Assembly (NCBI GenBank): GCA_048497495.1
Contig: JAFHCF010000042.1
Location: 1-10,622 of the forward strand
Length of the DNA: 10,622 nt
From: JAFHCF01 sp048497495
GTDB lineage: Bacteria > Pseudomonadota > Alphaproteobacteria > Rhizobiales > Ancalomicrobiaceae
Direction: 5' to 3'
A program made the position numbers and the translations under genes. Below the pieces are notes generated by a model. That model was not told where the DNA came from. It saw only the letters and a program-made list of their open reading frames with translations, and ran no database searches. How positions within the stretch are numbered: the stretch's first letter is position 1; every line of letters starts with the position of its first letter. This document shows positions 1 to 7,014 of this stretch, in pieces.

Positions 1-133
1 ACGCCGGGCCGGTGCCGACGTCGACGACGAGCGAGACGGCGATCAACGCCGCCACCGCGAGGAGAGCCGACCGGCGTCGGCGGGCGAGCCGACGCCAGGC
101 GACCGCGTGGCCCTGGGCGAGGGCTTCGCTCAT
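1..133 (-). CDS. FecCD-family ABC transporter permease, N-terminal fragment
   Basis: This is the first 44 codons of a gene that continues beyond the left edge. The translation starts MSEALAQGHAVAWRRLARRR, then has a hydrophobic first membrane segment (about residues 22-38) and the sequence DVGTGPA. That basic tail, first helix and D-x-x-x-GP turn are typical of inner-membrane permeases of the FecCD/BtuC family, which import iron-siderophore, heme, cobalamin or related metal complexes. The ATG overlaps the stop of the upstream binding-protein gene in an ATGA arrangement (130-133), so the two are almost certainly translationally coupled and form one importer. The ATPase should lie further left, outside the window. 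Substrate cannot be told from this fragment. Confidence 0.8.
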   Translation of the reverse strand, partial: MSEALAQGHAVAWRRLARRRRSALLAVAALIAVSLVVDVGTGPA

Positions 134-1245
134 GCCAGCGATGCCATCCAGGTGCCGGAGAACGGCACCGGCAGGTACTTCGCGTGATAGTCGGCGAAAG
201 ACTTCACCGGATCGACGTCGGCGAAGGCCACCGGGTAGAGCCGCTTGGCGATGTACTGCATCGCCACGAAGTCGAAGAGGGTGCGGCAGAGCCCGTGCTC
301 GATGGCGTGGATCTCGCCGGTCTTCGCCGCGGCCAGACCGGCCCAGGCGGGTCGTGCCGCGTAGGGCGCCAGGCTCTTGCGGGTGACGGCGAGGTCGGTG
401 TCGTAGCCGGTCTTCACCGCGTTCGGCTTGCCTACCCAGGACGACCCGGCGATGAAGACGAAATCGGGATCGGCGGCGAGCACCAACTCGGGATTGACCG
501 GCCCCCAGGGGCCCGGCAGCTTGCCGTCGGCGATGTTCTCGGCGCCGAGCAGGGTGGCGATCTTGCCCCACATGGTGCCCGAGTAGGAGTTGCCGATCTT
601 CGCGGCGCCGTCGCGACCGAGCTCGAAATGGATCTTCGGCCGCTTGGTCGCGCCCGCCGCGGCGATGCGGGCCATGATGTCGAGGTAGCGGGCCTCGTAG
701 AGCTTCGCCAGTTCCTCCGCCCGCGCCTCAGCCCCCATCACGGCGCCGAGCGCCCGGGTCGAAGCGAGGTGGCGATCGAGGAGTTGGGCGTTGTAGTCGA
801 TGACGACGATCGGGATGCCGGCCGCCTCGATCTGGGCGCGCGCCGTCTCCAAGACCTTCCAGCTCCAATCGGCGAGCAGCAGCACGTCGGGCTTCAACGC
901 GATCACCTGTTCGACGTTGAAGGAGTTGTCGTCGGTGTTGCCGATCTCCGGCATGGCCGCGAGGTTGGGAATCAACGGCGTGTACTTGGCGAAGATCGCC
1001 GGCCGCCAGCCGGCCCAGATGCTCTTCGACATGCCGACCACGCGGGCCCAGCCCTCGACGCCGGCGACGGCGGTGAATTCCTCGAAGTTGAAGTTGACGA
1101 CGACGCGCTCGACCCGGGTCGGCACCTCGACCTTGCGGCCGAGGGCATCGACGACCGTATGGGTGGCGGCGCGGGCGGCGCGCGACGCGAAGGGCAGCGC
1201 GGCGAGGCCGGCGGTGCCGGCGATGAGGGAACGACGGGTGATCAT
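130..1245 (-). CDS. ABC transporter periplasmic substrate-binding protein, FecB/BtuF-like
   Basis: The 371-residue product should capture a metal chelate in the periplasm and hand it to the FecCD permease encoded next. The start at 1245 (MITRRSLIAG) was chosen because it opens a Tat-type signal: TRRSLI at residues 3-8, a hydrophobic stretch, and ARA-A cleavage near residue 26. The mature protein begins with VVDALGRKVEVP, the usual opening of TroA-fold siderophore/cobalamin binding proteins (D-x-x-G-R-x-V-x-V-P). A later stretch around KPDVLLLADWSW also fits. The reading frame stays open upstream to 1620, but that part is low-complexity Pro/Ser/Ala and precedes the signal peptide, so I reject it. 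A GAGAG sequence lies 9 nt before the ATG. The ligand is unknown: ferric siderophore, heme, cobalamin or a copper complex are all possible. The DUF2946 gene upstream makes a copper link worth testing. Confidence 0.85.
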   Translation of the reverse strand: MITRRSLIAGTAGLAALPFASRAARAATHTVVDALGRKVEVPTRVERVVVNFNFEEFTAVAGVEGWARVVGMSKSIWAGWRPAIFAKYTPLIPNLAAMPEIGNTDDNSFNVEQVIALKPDVLLLADWSWKVLETARAQIEAAGIPIVVIDYNAQLLDRHLASTRALGAVMGAEARAEELAKLYEARYLDIMARIAAAGATKRPKIHFELGRDGAAKIGNSYSGTMWGKIATLLGAENIADGKLPGPWGPVNPELVLAADPDFVFIAGSSWVGKPNAVKTGYDTDLAVTRKSLAPYAARPAWAGLAAAKTGEIHAIEHGLCRTLFDFVAMQYIAKRLYPVAFADVDPVKSFADYHAKYLPVPFSGTWMASLA

Positions 1246-1402
1246 GGATCGGATCTCTCGGGTAGCCGTCGACGGCGGACGCGGCGACCGCGCCTCGGGC
1301 GCGACGACGGCGCTCGGCGAGGGCGATTTGGCGACCGATCCGGTGAGGACGGCGGTATCGATGGGTAGGGAGGACGCGAGGCGCTCGGACGCGCCGGCCG
1401 GC
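1246..1402 (-). promoter_or_regulatory. C-rich intercistronic leader, candidate Rho-loading (rut) region
   Basis: This is the 157-nt untranslated gap between the DUF2946 stop and the binding-protein start. In the mRNA sense I count 71 C against 47 G. The bias is strongest at 1378-1342, with 20 C and 5 G in 37 nt and repeated CC/TC dinucleotides. A C-rich, G-poor stretch without a stable hairpin is what Rho prefers to load on. In the CruR copper-sensing uORF of Bordetella, Rho-dependent termination occurs in exactly this position, between the uORF and the second gene. The role here is inferred by analogy, and in GC-rich DNA a C excess can also arise by chance. Confidence 0.45.
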
Positions 1403-1777
1403 TCAGGCGGCGGCGGGCGGGGCGCGGGCGCGGGCGCGTTCGAGCCCGCCCTGGGCGACGAGATCGAGCCTCGCCTCGTCCCAGGCGACGGCGTGTCCGA
1501 CGAGGGTGACGAAGGGGAAAGTCGCCGCTTCGACGGCGGGAGCCATGCCGCCGGGCTTGCAGACGATGTCGCAGAGGCGGCAGGCTTCGTCGTTGCCGCC
1601 GGAGGGGTGGTCGGGATCACGGCTCGGCGGGGCGTCGTGACCGCAGATCCACGAGGTGGCGAGCGGATCGGCGGCGGCGGCGACCATCGACGTGGCGGCG
1701 AGGACCGGCGCGACGATCTGCACGATCAGCGCCAGCCAAACTCCCAACCAGACGGTTCGCCCGCGCAGCGACGCCAA
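1403..1777 (-). CDS. DUF2946 protein, CruR-type copper-responsive upstream ORF
   Basis: The 124-residue protein has one N-terminal hydrophobic segment (about residues 9-29). It has C45 and H47 (ICGHD), then a CXXC motif C66-R-L-C69 with a further C73, and its C-terminus reads RAPP at 118-121 followed by three Ala and the stop. DUF2946 proteins with a CXXC and a C-terminal RAPP are represented by CruR of Bordetella pertussis. In that case the nascent chain arrests on RAPP, copper binding to CXXC relieves the arrest, and Rho then terminates the operon. The start is TTG at 1777. An in-frame TGA lies just upstream, AGAGAGG sits 9 nt before the TTG, and the first in-frame ATG (residue 31) would delete the hydrophobic segment. 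The gene heads an operon with an ABC importer. Family membership is well supported, but the regulatory role is inference. Confidence 0.8.
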   Translation of the reverse strand: MASLRGRTVWLGVWLALIVQIVAPVLAATSMVAAAADPLATSWICGHDAPPSRDPDHPSGGNDEACRLCDIVCKPGGMAPAVEAATFPFVTLVGHAVAWDEARLDLVAQGGLERARARAPPAAA

Positions 1778-1805
1778 GGCCTCGGACCTCTCTTCGTTTC
1801 ATCCG

Positions 1806-1834
1806 ATTAGACACGGCGACGGCGGCGCCGTCGA
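1806..1834 (-). promoter_or_regulatory. Possible sigma-70 promoter for the DUF2946-ABC operon
   Basis: Reading the minus strand, TCGACG (1834-1829) and TCTAAT (1811-1806) are separated by 17 nt. The second matches TATAAT at 5 of 6 positions, the first matches TTGACA at only 4 of 6. It would start transcription about 20-25 nt before the TTG start codon. The spacer is filled by a 17-nt palindrome with 8-bp arms (1817-1833), which could be an operator or mere GC-rich coincidence. I see no Irr/ICE-type or Fur-type box in the 286-bp divergent region 1778-2063. Confidence 0.3.
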
Positions 1835-1953
1835 GGGGCATGAGCGTCGCGGCTTCATGCCGGACGAGCGATCGGGACGGAGAATTTCAGATCGCCGCCG
1901 CCGCCTCATTGTCCGATGTCAAATGCCCCCCCGGACACCGGCGGCGGCGACGG

Positions 1954-1982
1954 CTTGAACCGATTTCGACGGCGCACCATAT
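1954..1982 (+). promoter_or_regulatory. Heat-shock (sigma-32/RpoH) promoter of the small heat-shock gene
   Basis: CTTGAA at 1954-1959 is followed, after a 14-nt spacer (1961-1974), by an eight-base element at 1975-1982 that matches CCCCATNT at 7 of 8 positions. Both elements and the spacing fit the known sigma-32 consensus. The site lies about 80 nt before the Hsp20 start codon, on the same strand, which is the expected target gene for such a promoter. Confidence 0.6.
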
Positions 1983-2063
1983 TCGACCCATGGGCGATGG
2001 CCCTGCCGGTCGCCTCGCGTCGAGGGGCCGAGATCGACGGTCGCTTTCGGAAAGGACCTCGGC

Positions 2064-2495
2064 ATGTCGCGTTTCCCGGGCTTCTCCAGCCCCTTCCTCC
2101 TCGGCTTCGACGAGATCGAGCGGGTGCTCGACCGCGTCTCCAAGGCCGCCAACGACGGCTATCCGCCCTACAACATCGAGCGTGTCGGTGGCGACGGCGA
2201 GGCCCACGACGTCCTGCGCATCACGCTGGCGGTCGCCGGCTTCACCCGCGACCAGCTCGACGTGACGCTGGAGGACAGCCAGCTCGTCATCCGCGGCCGC
2301 CAGGTCGAGGACGACCGCCCGCGCCAATATCTCCATCGCGGCATCGCCGCGCGGCAGTTTCAGCGGGTCTTCGTGCTCGCCGAGGGCATCGAGGTGGCCG
2401 GCGCCGAGTTGAAGGACGGGCTCCTGGCCATCGACCTCGCTCGCCCCGAACCCGAACGCGTCGTTCGCCGCATCGACATCGCCGGCGGCGACTGA
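2064..2495 (+). CDS. Hsp20/alpha-crystallin family small heat-shock protein
   Basis: The 143-residue cytoplasmic chaperone should bind unfolding proteins without ATP and keep them for refolding by DnaK/ClpB. Its N-terminus has a Phe-rich segment (FPGF at 4-7, FLLGFDEIER at 11-20) and YPPYNIE at 33-39, as in the IbpA-like class of rhizobial small Hsps. The alpha-crystallin domain spans about residues 34-127, with LAVAGF (55-60), LVIRGRQ (74-80), RGIAARQF (92-99) and the conserved late motif DGLLAIDL (118-125). Length is normal. A clear ribosome site, GGAAAGGA, lies 7 nt before the ATG, and a sigma-32-type promoter lies upstream. The DUF1150 gene follows after an 82-nt gap containing a hairpin and is probably co-transcribed. 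Confidence 0.95.
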   Translation: MSRFPGFSSPFLLGFDEIERVLDRVSKAANDGYPPYNIERVGGDGEAHDVLRITLAVAGFTRDQLDVTLEDSQLVIRGRQVEDDRPRQYLHRGIAARQFQRVFVLAEGIEVAGAELKDGLLAIDLARPEPERVVRRIDIAGGD

Positions 2496-2522
2496 GCGCG
2501 CCGGCGCGCACCCTACCGACGA

Positions 2523-2548
2523 CGCTCTCGCCGATCATCGGGAGAGCG
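2523..2548 (+). other. Hairpin between hsp20 and the DUF1150 gene
   Basis: CGCTCTC and CCG on the left pair with CGG and GAGAGCG on the right, giving a 10-bp stem with one bulged G and an ATCAT loop. It begins 27 nt after the hsp20 stop. No T-run follows, so it is a poor intrinsic terminator. It could act as an attenuator or as an mRNA-end stabiliser that sets a different level for the DUF1150 gene. Confidence 0.5.
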
Positions 2549-2577
2549 AACCGAGCCCCGTCCACGAGGAGGGACCC

Positions 2578-2841
2578 ATGAGGCACGAAATCACCGACCG
2601 GACGCCGCCGATGACCCCCGACGTCTTCGCCCATCTCGGCGAGGGCCGGGTCGCCTATGTGCGAGAAATGCGGTCCGAGGATCTGGCCGATCTGGTGCCC
2701 GATGCCCCGCCGGTACCGCCCGGTATGAAGCTCTGGGCGTTGATCGGCGCCGCCGGCACGCCCGTGCTGATCGCCGACGACCGCGACACGGCGATCGCCG
2801 GCGCCCACGAGAACGACCTGATCATGGTCGGCCTGCACTGA
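2578..2841 (+). CDS. DUF1150 family protein
   Basis: This small 87-residue protein has no signal peptide or membrane segment, so it is probably cytoplasmic. The pattern V-A-Y-V-R at 25-29, a Pro-rich PDAPPVPPGMKLWAL turn (41-55), then AAGTPVLIADDRDTAIAGA and a C-terminal MVGLH is that of the alphaproteobacterial DUF1150 family. That family is usually found directly behind an Hsp20 gene in Hyphomicrobiales. A strong ribosome site (GAGGAGGGA) lies just before the ATG; a second in-frame Met at residue 12 has no comparable site. Function is unknown. The context suggests a role in the heat-shock response, perhaps with the small Hsp. The gene converges on ptsN across 49 nt. Confidence 0.85.
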   Translation: MRHEITDRTPPMTPDVFAHLGEGRVAYVREMRSEDLADLVPDAPPVPPGMKLWALIGAAGTPVLIADDRDTAIAGAHENDLIMVGLH

Positions 2842-2890
2842 GAACGGTGGCGGCGGGCCCGCGCGCCGCGCCGGCGTCTCTCGCTCGCGT

Positions 2891-3355
2891 TCACGCCGCG
2901 TCGGGCGTCGGCCTGTGGGTCAGCAGGGCGAAGAGCGCCGTCGGATCGGTGCTGGCCCTGAGCTTGGCGGTGACGTCGAAATCGCGCAGGACGCGGGCGA
3001 TGCGCGCCAGCGCCTTGAGGTGGTCCGCCCCGGCGCCCACCGGGGCGAGCAGCACGAAGATCAGATCGACCGCCAGGCCGTCCATCGCTTCGAAGTCGAT
3101 AGGCCGTTCCAGCCGGGCGAAGACGCCGACGAGCCGGTCGAGGCCGGGAAGCGTGCCGTGGGGGATGGCGATGCCGTGGCCGACCCCGGTCGACCCCAGG
3201 CGCTCCCGCTGCAGGAGAACCTCGAAGATCTCGCGTTCGGGGAGACCGGTGACGTTGCCGGCGCGATTCGCCAGTTCCTGAAGGACCTGACGCTTCGACT
3301 TGGCCTTCATGGCCGGAATCACCGCGTCGAGGCGGAGAAGATCGCCGAGATCCAT
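2891..3355 (-). CDS. ptsN: PTS IIA-like nitrogen regulatory protein (EIIA-Ntr)
   Basis: The 154-residue protein is the terminal phosphoacceptor of the regulatory PTS-Ntr chain (EI-Ntr, NPr, EIIA-Ntr). It adjusts potassium transport, nitrogen and carbon metabolism and, in several alphaproteobacteria, the stringent response and PHB storage. The EIIA fold covers the whole length. The phosphorylation site is H66 in the motif GHGIAIPHG (59-67), with the second conserved His at residue 60. The start MDLGDLLRLD aligns with the N-terminal helix of known PtsN proteins. No strong Shine-Dalgarno sequence is seen before it. It is the last gene of the rpoN-hpf-ptsN series but sits 301 nt beyond hpf with a strong hairpin between, so it probably has its own promoter or depends on read-through. 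Confidence 0.95.
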   Translation of the reverse strand: MDLGDLLRLDAVIPAMKAKSKRQVLQELANRAGNVTGLPEREIFEVLLQRERLGSTGVGHGIAIPHGTLPGLDRLVGVFARLERPIDFEAMDGLAVDLIFVLLAPVGAGADHLKALARIARVLRDFDVTAKLRASTDPTALFALLTHRPTPDAA

Positions 3356-3656
3356 GAAGGCGCCGTTCCGATGACCCGCCGACGAGCGGGAGCCGCTCGC
3401 CTCGACCGTTCGATCGACAACGGTTTAGCCGAAGTCGGGGGCGGAGGAAACCGGCGTGGTCGCCTCCCCGACGAATTCGGTGACGTAGCCCGAGGCCCCG
3501 TGACGCCGACGCGGTATCGCCCGCCCCCTGGAGAGGCGAGCCGAAGGTCGGCGGACCGACCTTCGGCTTCGATCTCGTCGATCGTGAAACCGAGGACTTC
3601 ACGACGAGCCGCGCGATCGCCGAGACCCGAGCGCCTGGCGCCCCGGGATCTCGGGC
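3356..3656 (-). other. Non-coding gap between hpf and ptsN
   Basis: These 301 nt hold no convincing gene. They contain a 12-bp stem-loop near the hpf side (separate entry) and, in the ptsN leader, two smaller stem-loops. The first is CGAGCGG-GAG-CCGCTCG at 3383-3399, and the second is a 5-bp stem CCGTT/AACGG at 3406-3423. I could not find a convincing sigma-70 or sigma-54 promoter for ptsN, although the position demands one if the large hairpin terminates. Confidence 0.6.
3539..3568 (-). terminator. Strong hairpin after hpf, probable transcription terminator
   Basis: GCCGAAGGTCGG and CCGACCTTCGGC form a perfect 12-bp stem with a 4-nt loop, extended by one A-T pair. It lies about 90 nt beyond the hpf stop. 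In the minus direction it is followed by a pyrimidine-rich TCGCCTCTCC rather than a clean T-run. Termination is therefore likely but not certain, and the element is symmetric enough to work both ways or to act as a 3'-end stabiliser. Confidence 0.55.
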
Positions 3657-4229
3657 TCAGGCGTTGCCGAGGGTCGGATCGACCCAGCCGATATTGCCGT
3701 CGTCACGCCGGTAGACGACGTTGAAGCCGCCGTCGGCGGCGTTGCGGAACAGCACGAAGGAGGCGCCGGTCAGGTCGAGCTCCTGGACCGCGTCACCGAC
3801 CGACAGCGTCTTCAGGGGCTTGGTCGATTCGGCGATGACCACCGGGTGGTAGTCGACCGGCACTTCGACGTCCTCGTCCAGCGCCTCCAGCACCCGGTAG
3901 GTGCCTTCCGCCACTTCCGAGCGGGCTTCGGCGTTGTTGTGGTCGCGAAGGCGGCGTTTGTAGCGACGCAGTTGCTTCTCGATACGGTCGATCGCCTGAT
4001 CGACGCTCAGGTAGGGATCCTGCGCCGCGCCGACCGCCTGTACGGTGATGCCGGTGCCCAGATGCAAGGCGCATTCTGTACGGAAGCCGATTCCTTCTTT
4101 CTCTACGGTCGCGTGCCCCTTGAAGGCACCCGTGAAATATTTGTCCAGCGCTTCACCGACTCGCTGTTCCGCGTGACTGCGGAGCGATTCGCCGATGTCG
4201 ACGTTCTTGCCGGAAACCCTGAGGGTCAT
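3657..4229 (-). CDS. hpf: Ribosome hibernation promoting factor, long form (HPF/RaiA)
   Basis: The 190-residue protein should bind the 30S decoding channel in slow growth and pair 70S ribosomes into inactive 100S dimers. The N-terminal ribosome-binding domain (about 1-105) shows the family opening MTLRVSGKNVDIGESLR, the DKYF helix end, and the basic helix RIEKQLRRYKRRLRDHNN. After an acidic linker (near 117-125) comes the C-terminal dimerisation domain (about 128-187) with KPLKTLSVGDAVQELDL, FVLFRNA and GGFNVVYRRDDGNIGWVDP. Its presence makes this the long form, which does not need a separate RMF. GGGAGG lies 10 nt before the ATG. It sits 202 nt after rpoN, the classical place for this gene, and is often sigma-54-linked in name only. 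Confidence 0.95.
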   Translation of the reverse strand: MTLRVSGKNVDIGESLRSHAEQRVGEALDKYFTGAFKGHATVEKEGIGFRTECALHLGTGITVQAVGAAQDPYLSVDQAIDRIEKQLRRYKRRLRDHNNAEARSEVAEGTYRVLEALDEDVEVPVDYHPVVIAESTKPLKTLSVGDAVQELDLTGASFVLFRNAADGGFNVVYRRDDGNIGWVDPTLGNA

Positions 4230-4389
4230 GGATGTTCGACCTCCCGGTCGGCCGTCGCCACTCGTCGCGAGACGCGGCGGCCATCTTGCTTCGTCTGGCC
4301 CGCCTCCCCGGGGGAGTGGATCCGGCGGGGCCGGGTCCTGCGCCTCGGGGCGCGGCGGGTCACTCGGATCGGCGCCGGTTCGTCGCGGA

Positions 4390-4411
4390 GGGATCTCTGG
4401 GCGAGATCTCC
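4390..4411 (-). other. Hairpin just after rpoN
   Basis: GGAGATCTC and GAGATCCC pair, with one bulged A and a 5-nt GCCCA loop, 21 nt after the rpoN stop. There is no T-run behind it. It is a weak terminator candidate, or a barrier that separates rpoN and hpf expression. The remaining 202-nt rpoN-hpf gap shows only GC-rich sequence. Confidence 0.35.
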
Positions 4412-4431
4412 GGGACGGGAGCGGAGCCGCT

Positions 4432-6006
4432 TCACGCCAACGCCTGCTTTTCCCTGCGGCGTTGGACGGAAGAGGGTATGTTCATCGCCTCCCGGTACTT
4501 TGCGACCGTTCGGCGGGCAATGTCGATGCCTGCTTCGCGCAACATCTTCACGATCGTGTCGTCGGAGAGCACATCGTCCGCGGTTTCGCGATCGATCAGC
4601 TCCTTGATCCGGTGTCGTACGGACTCCGAGGAATGCGCCTCGCCACCCTCCGAGGAAGCGATCGACGAGGTGAAGAAGTACTTCAACTCGAAGATGCCGC
4701 GGCTCGTCGCCATGTACTTGTTGGAGGTGACCCGGCTCACCGTCGATTCGTGCATGCCGACGGCGTCGGCGATGATCCGGAGATTGAGCGGCTTCAGGTG
4801 TTGGATGCCGTGGGTGAGGAAGGCGTCCTGCTGGCGGACGATCTCGCTCGCCACCTTGAGGATGGTCTTGGCGCGCTGGTCGAGGCTCTTGACCAGCCAA
4901 TTGGCGGTCTGCATGCACTCCGACAGGTAGAGCTTGTCCTTCTCGCCCTTGGCGGTCTTGGCGACGCGGGCGAAATAGACCTGGTTGACCAGAACCTTGG
5001 GCAGGGTCTCGGTGTTGAGCTCGACCAGCCAGCCGCCGTCCGGGCCGGCGCGCACCACGACGTCCGGAACCACCGGCTGGACCAGCGTGGTGCCGAAGGC
5101 GTTGCCGGGCTTGGGGTTCAGCGCCCGGATCTCCGCCACCATGTCGGCGAGATCCTCGTCGTCGACCCGGGTGAGCTTGCGCAGGCTCGCGAAGTCGCGC
5201 CGGGCGAGGAGCTCGAGGTTCTCCACCAGCGCCCGCATCGCCGGATCGTAGCGGTCGAGCTCCTTGAGCTGCAGGGCCAGGCACTCGGCGAGGTCGCGGG
5301 CGCAGACGCCGGCCGGGTCGAAGCCCTGCACGATCGCCAGCACCTCCTCGACCTGCCCGATCGTCGCCCCGAGTTTCTCGGCGACGGACACCACGTCGGT
5401 GCGCAGGTAGCCGGCCTCGTCGACCGCGTCGATCAGATAGCGGCCGATCATCAGCCGCATCGGATCGGTGATCGCCAGCGCCAGCTGCTCGGCGAGATGG
5501 TCGGCGAGCGAGATCTCGGCCGCCACGTAGGATTCGAGATTGTAGTCCTCGCCGCCGCCGCTGCCACCGCGCGTCGAGGTCTGCGACCAGGTCTCGCCGA
5601 CCAGCCGCGACGGGTCGAGACCCTCGCCGGCGCCGTCGTCCTGGAAGACGTTGGAATAGTCGGCGTCGAGCTTCTCGCCGATCTCGGCGGAACCCTGCTC
5701 GAAGGCGGTGTCGAGCGCCGGCGCGGCACTCTCCCCGGTGTAGTCGGAGACCTCGCCGGCGGTGTCGCCGCTCGCCACGCCGTCGGCGACGGCATCGGCG
5801 CGCGCGGCGTCGGCGCTCTGGGCTTCCGCCACCGGGCGTTCCTCGCCCTCGTCGCGCTCGAGCAGGGGATTTCGTTCGAGTTCGGCCTCGACATAGGCCA
5901 CGAGATCGAGGTTACCGAGTTGAAGCAGCTTGATCGCCTGCATCAACTGCGGCGTCATCACCAGAGACTGGCTCTGTCGGAGCTCCAGTTTCGGGGTGAG
6001 CGCCAT
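4432..6006 (-). CDS. rpoN: RNA polymerase sigma-54 factor
   Basis: The 524-residue sigma-54 directs RNA polymerase to -24/-12 promoters and needs AAA+ activators such as NtrC. Region I is the Gln/Leu-rich N-terminus (LELRQSQSLVMTPQLMQAIKLLQL, about 7-30), the part that contacts activators. Region II (about 50-140) is long and acidic, as is common. The core-binding region follows. Then comes the helix-turn-helix at 419-445 (ESTVSRVTSNKYMATSRG), and the RpoN box ARRTVAKYRE at 497-506, which reads the -24 element. All domains are complete. AGAGGA lies 12 nt upstream of the ATG, a rather long spacing. It is 137 nt after lptB, with an inverted repeat in between, and precedes hpf and ptsN. Confidence 0.98.
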   Translation of the reverse strand: MALTPKLELRQSQSLVMTPQLMQAIKLLQLGNLDLVAYVEAELERNPLLERDEGEERPVAEAQSADAARADAVADGVASGDTAGEVSDYTGESAAPALDTAFEQGSAEIGEKLDADYSNVFQDDGAGEGLDPSRLVGETWSQTSTRGGSGGGEDYNLESYVAAEISLADHLAEQLALAITDPMRLMIGRYLIDAVDEAGYLRTDVVSVAEKLGATIGQVEEVLAIVQGFDPAGVCARDLAECLALQLKELDRYDPAMRALVENLELLARRDFASLRKLTRVDDEDLADMVAEIRALNPKPGNAFGTTLVQPVVPDVVVRAGPDGGWLVELNTETLPKVLVNQVYFARVAKTAKGEKDKLYLSECMQTANWLVKSLDQRAKTILKVASEIVRQQDAFLTHGIQHLKPLNLRIIADAVGMHESTVSRVTSNKYMATSRGIFELKYFFTSSIASSEGGEAHSSESVRHRIKELIDRETADDVLSDDTIVKMLREAGIDIARRTVAKYREAMNIPSSVQRRREKQALA

Positions 6007-6054
6007 TCGCCGGTCGTATCCTCTGATTCTACGCCCGAACCGAGTGGTCCGGAT

Positions 6055-6101
6055 CTTGCCTCGCGACCTCGAGTGTTATCCCGCGCGGCCGGCGAGGCAA
6101 G
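6055..6101 (-). repeat. 10-bp inverted repeat in the lptB-rpoN gap
   Basis: CTTGCCTCGC at 6055-6064 and its exact complement GCGAGGCAAG at 6092-6101 are separated by 27 nt, about 50 nt before the rpoN start. As RNA it would be a long-loop hairpin, and as DNA it could be a two-site operator looping or binding a dimeric regulator. A -10-like TAGAAT (6031-6026, minus) lies between it and the rpoN start, but without a matching -35. Function is unassigned. Confidence 0.5.
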
Positions 6102-6143
6102 GTGTTTTCTCCTCGGTCGAGGGGGCGGGAGACTTCGGATGGC

Positions 6144-6956
<813 letters not shown>

Positions 6957-7014
6957 GCGAGGCTCCCGAGCGGGCGTGATGGGAGGACGGGTATCGGGGC
7001 GACGAGATCGAGGC

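Noticed and set aside
184..1368. A 394-codon open frame on the plus strand opposite the binding-protein gene
   Set aside because: It is antisense to a clear Tat-exported binding protein and has no family features or ribosome site.
1246..1620. An N-terminal extension of the binding protein by 125 codons
   Set aside because: It would place the Tat signal in the middle of the protein and overlap the DUF2946 gene. The added part is Pro/Ser/Ala filler without homology.
1817..1833. A 17-nt palindrome with 8-bp arms upstream of the DUF2946 gene
   Set aside because: It is made only of CGACGGCG-type sequence. A palindrome of this size is expected about once by chance in a GC-rich window of this length, so it is mentioned only as context.
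1917..1922. TTGACA on the minus strand upstream of the DUF2946 gene
   Set aside because: It is a perfect -35 hexamer, but the sequence 16-18 nt on is GGC repeats with no -10 element.
2849..2871. A self-complementary GC stretch between the convergent DUF1150 and ptsN genes, possible bidirectional terminator
   Set aside because: Pairing is ambiguous, being a run of GCG/CGC that can fold in several ways, and no T-run exists on either side.
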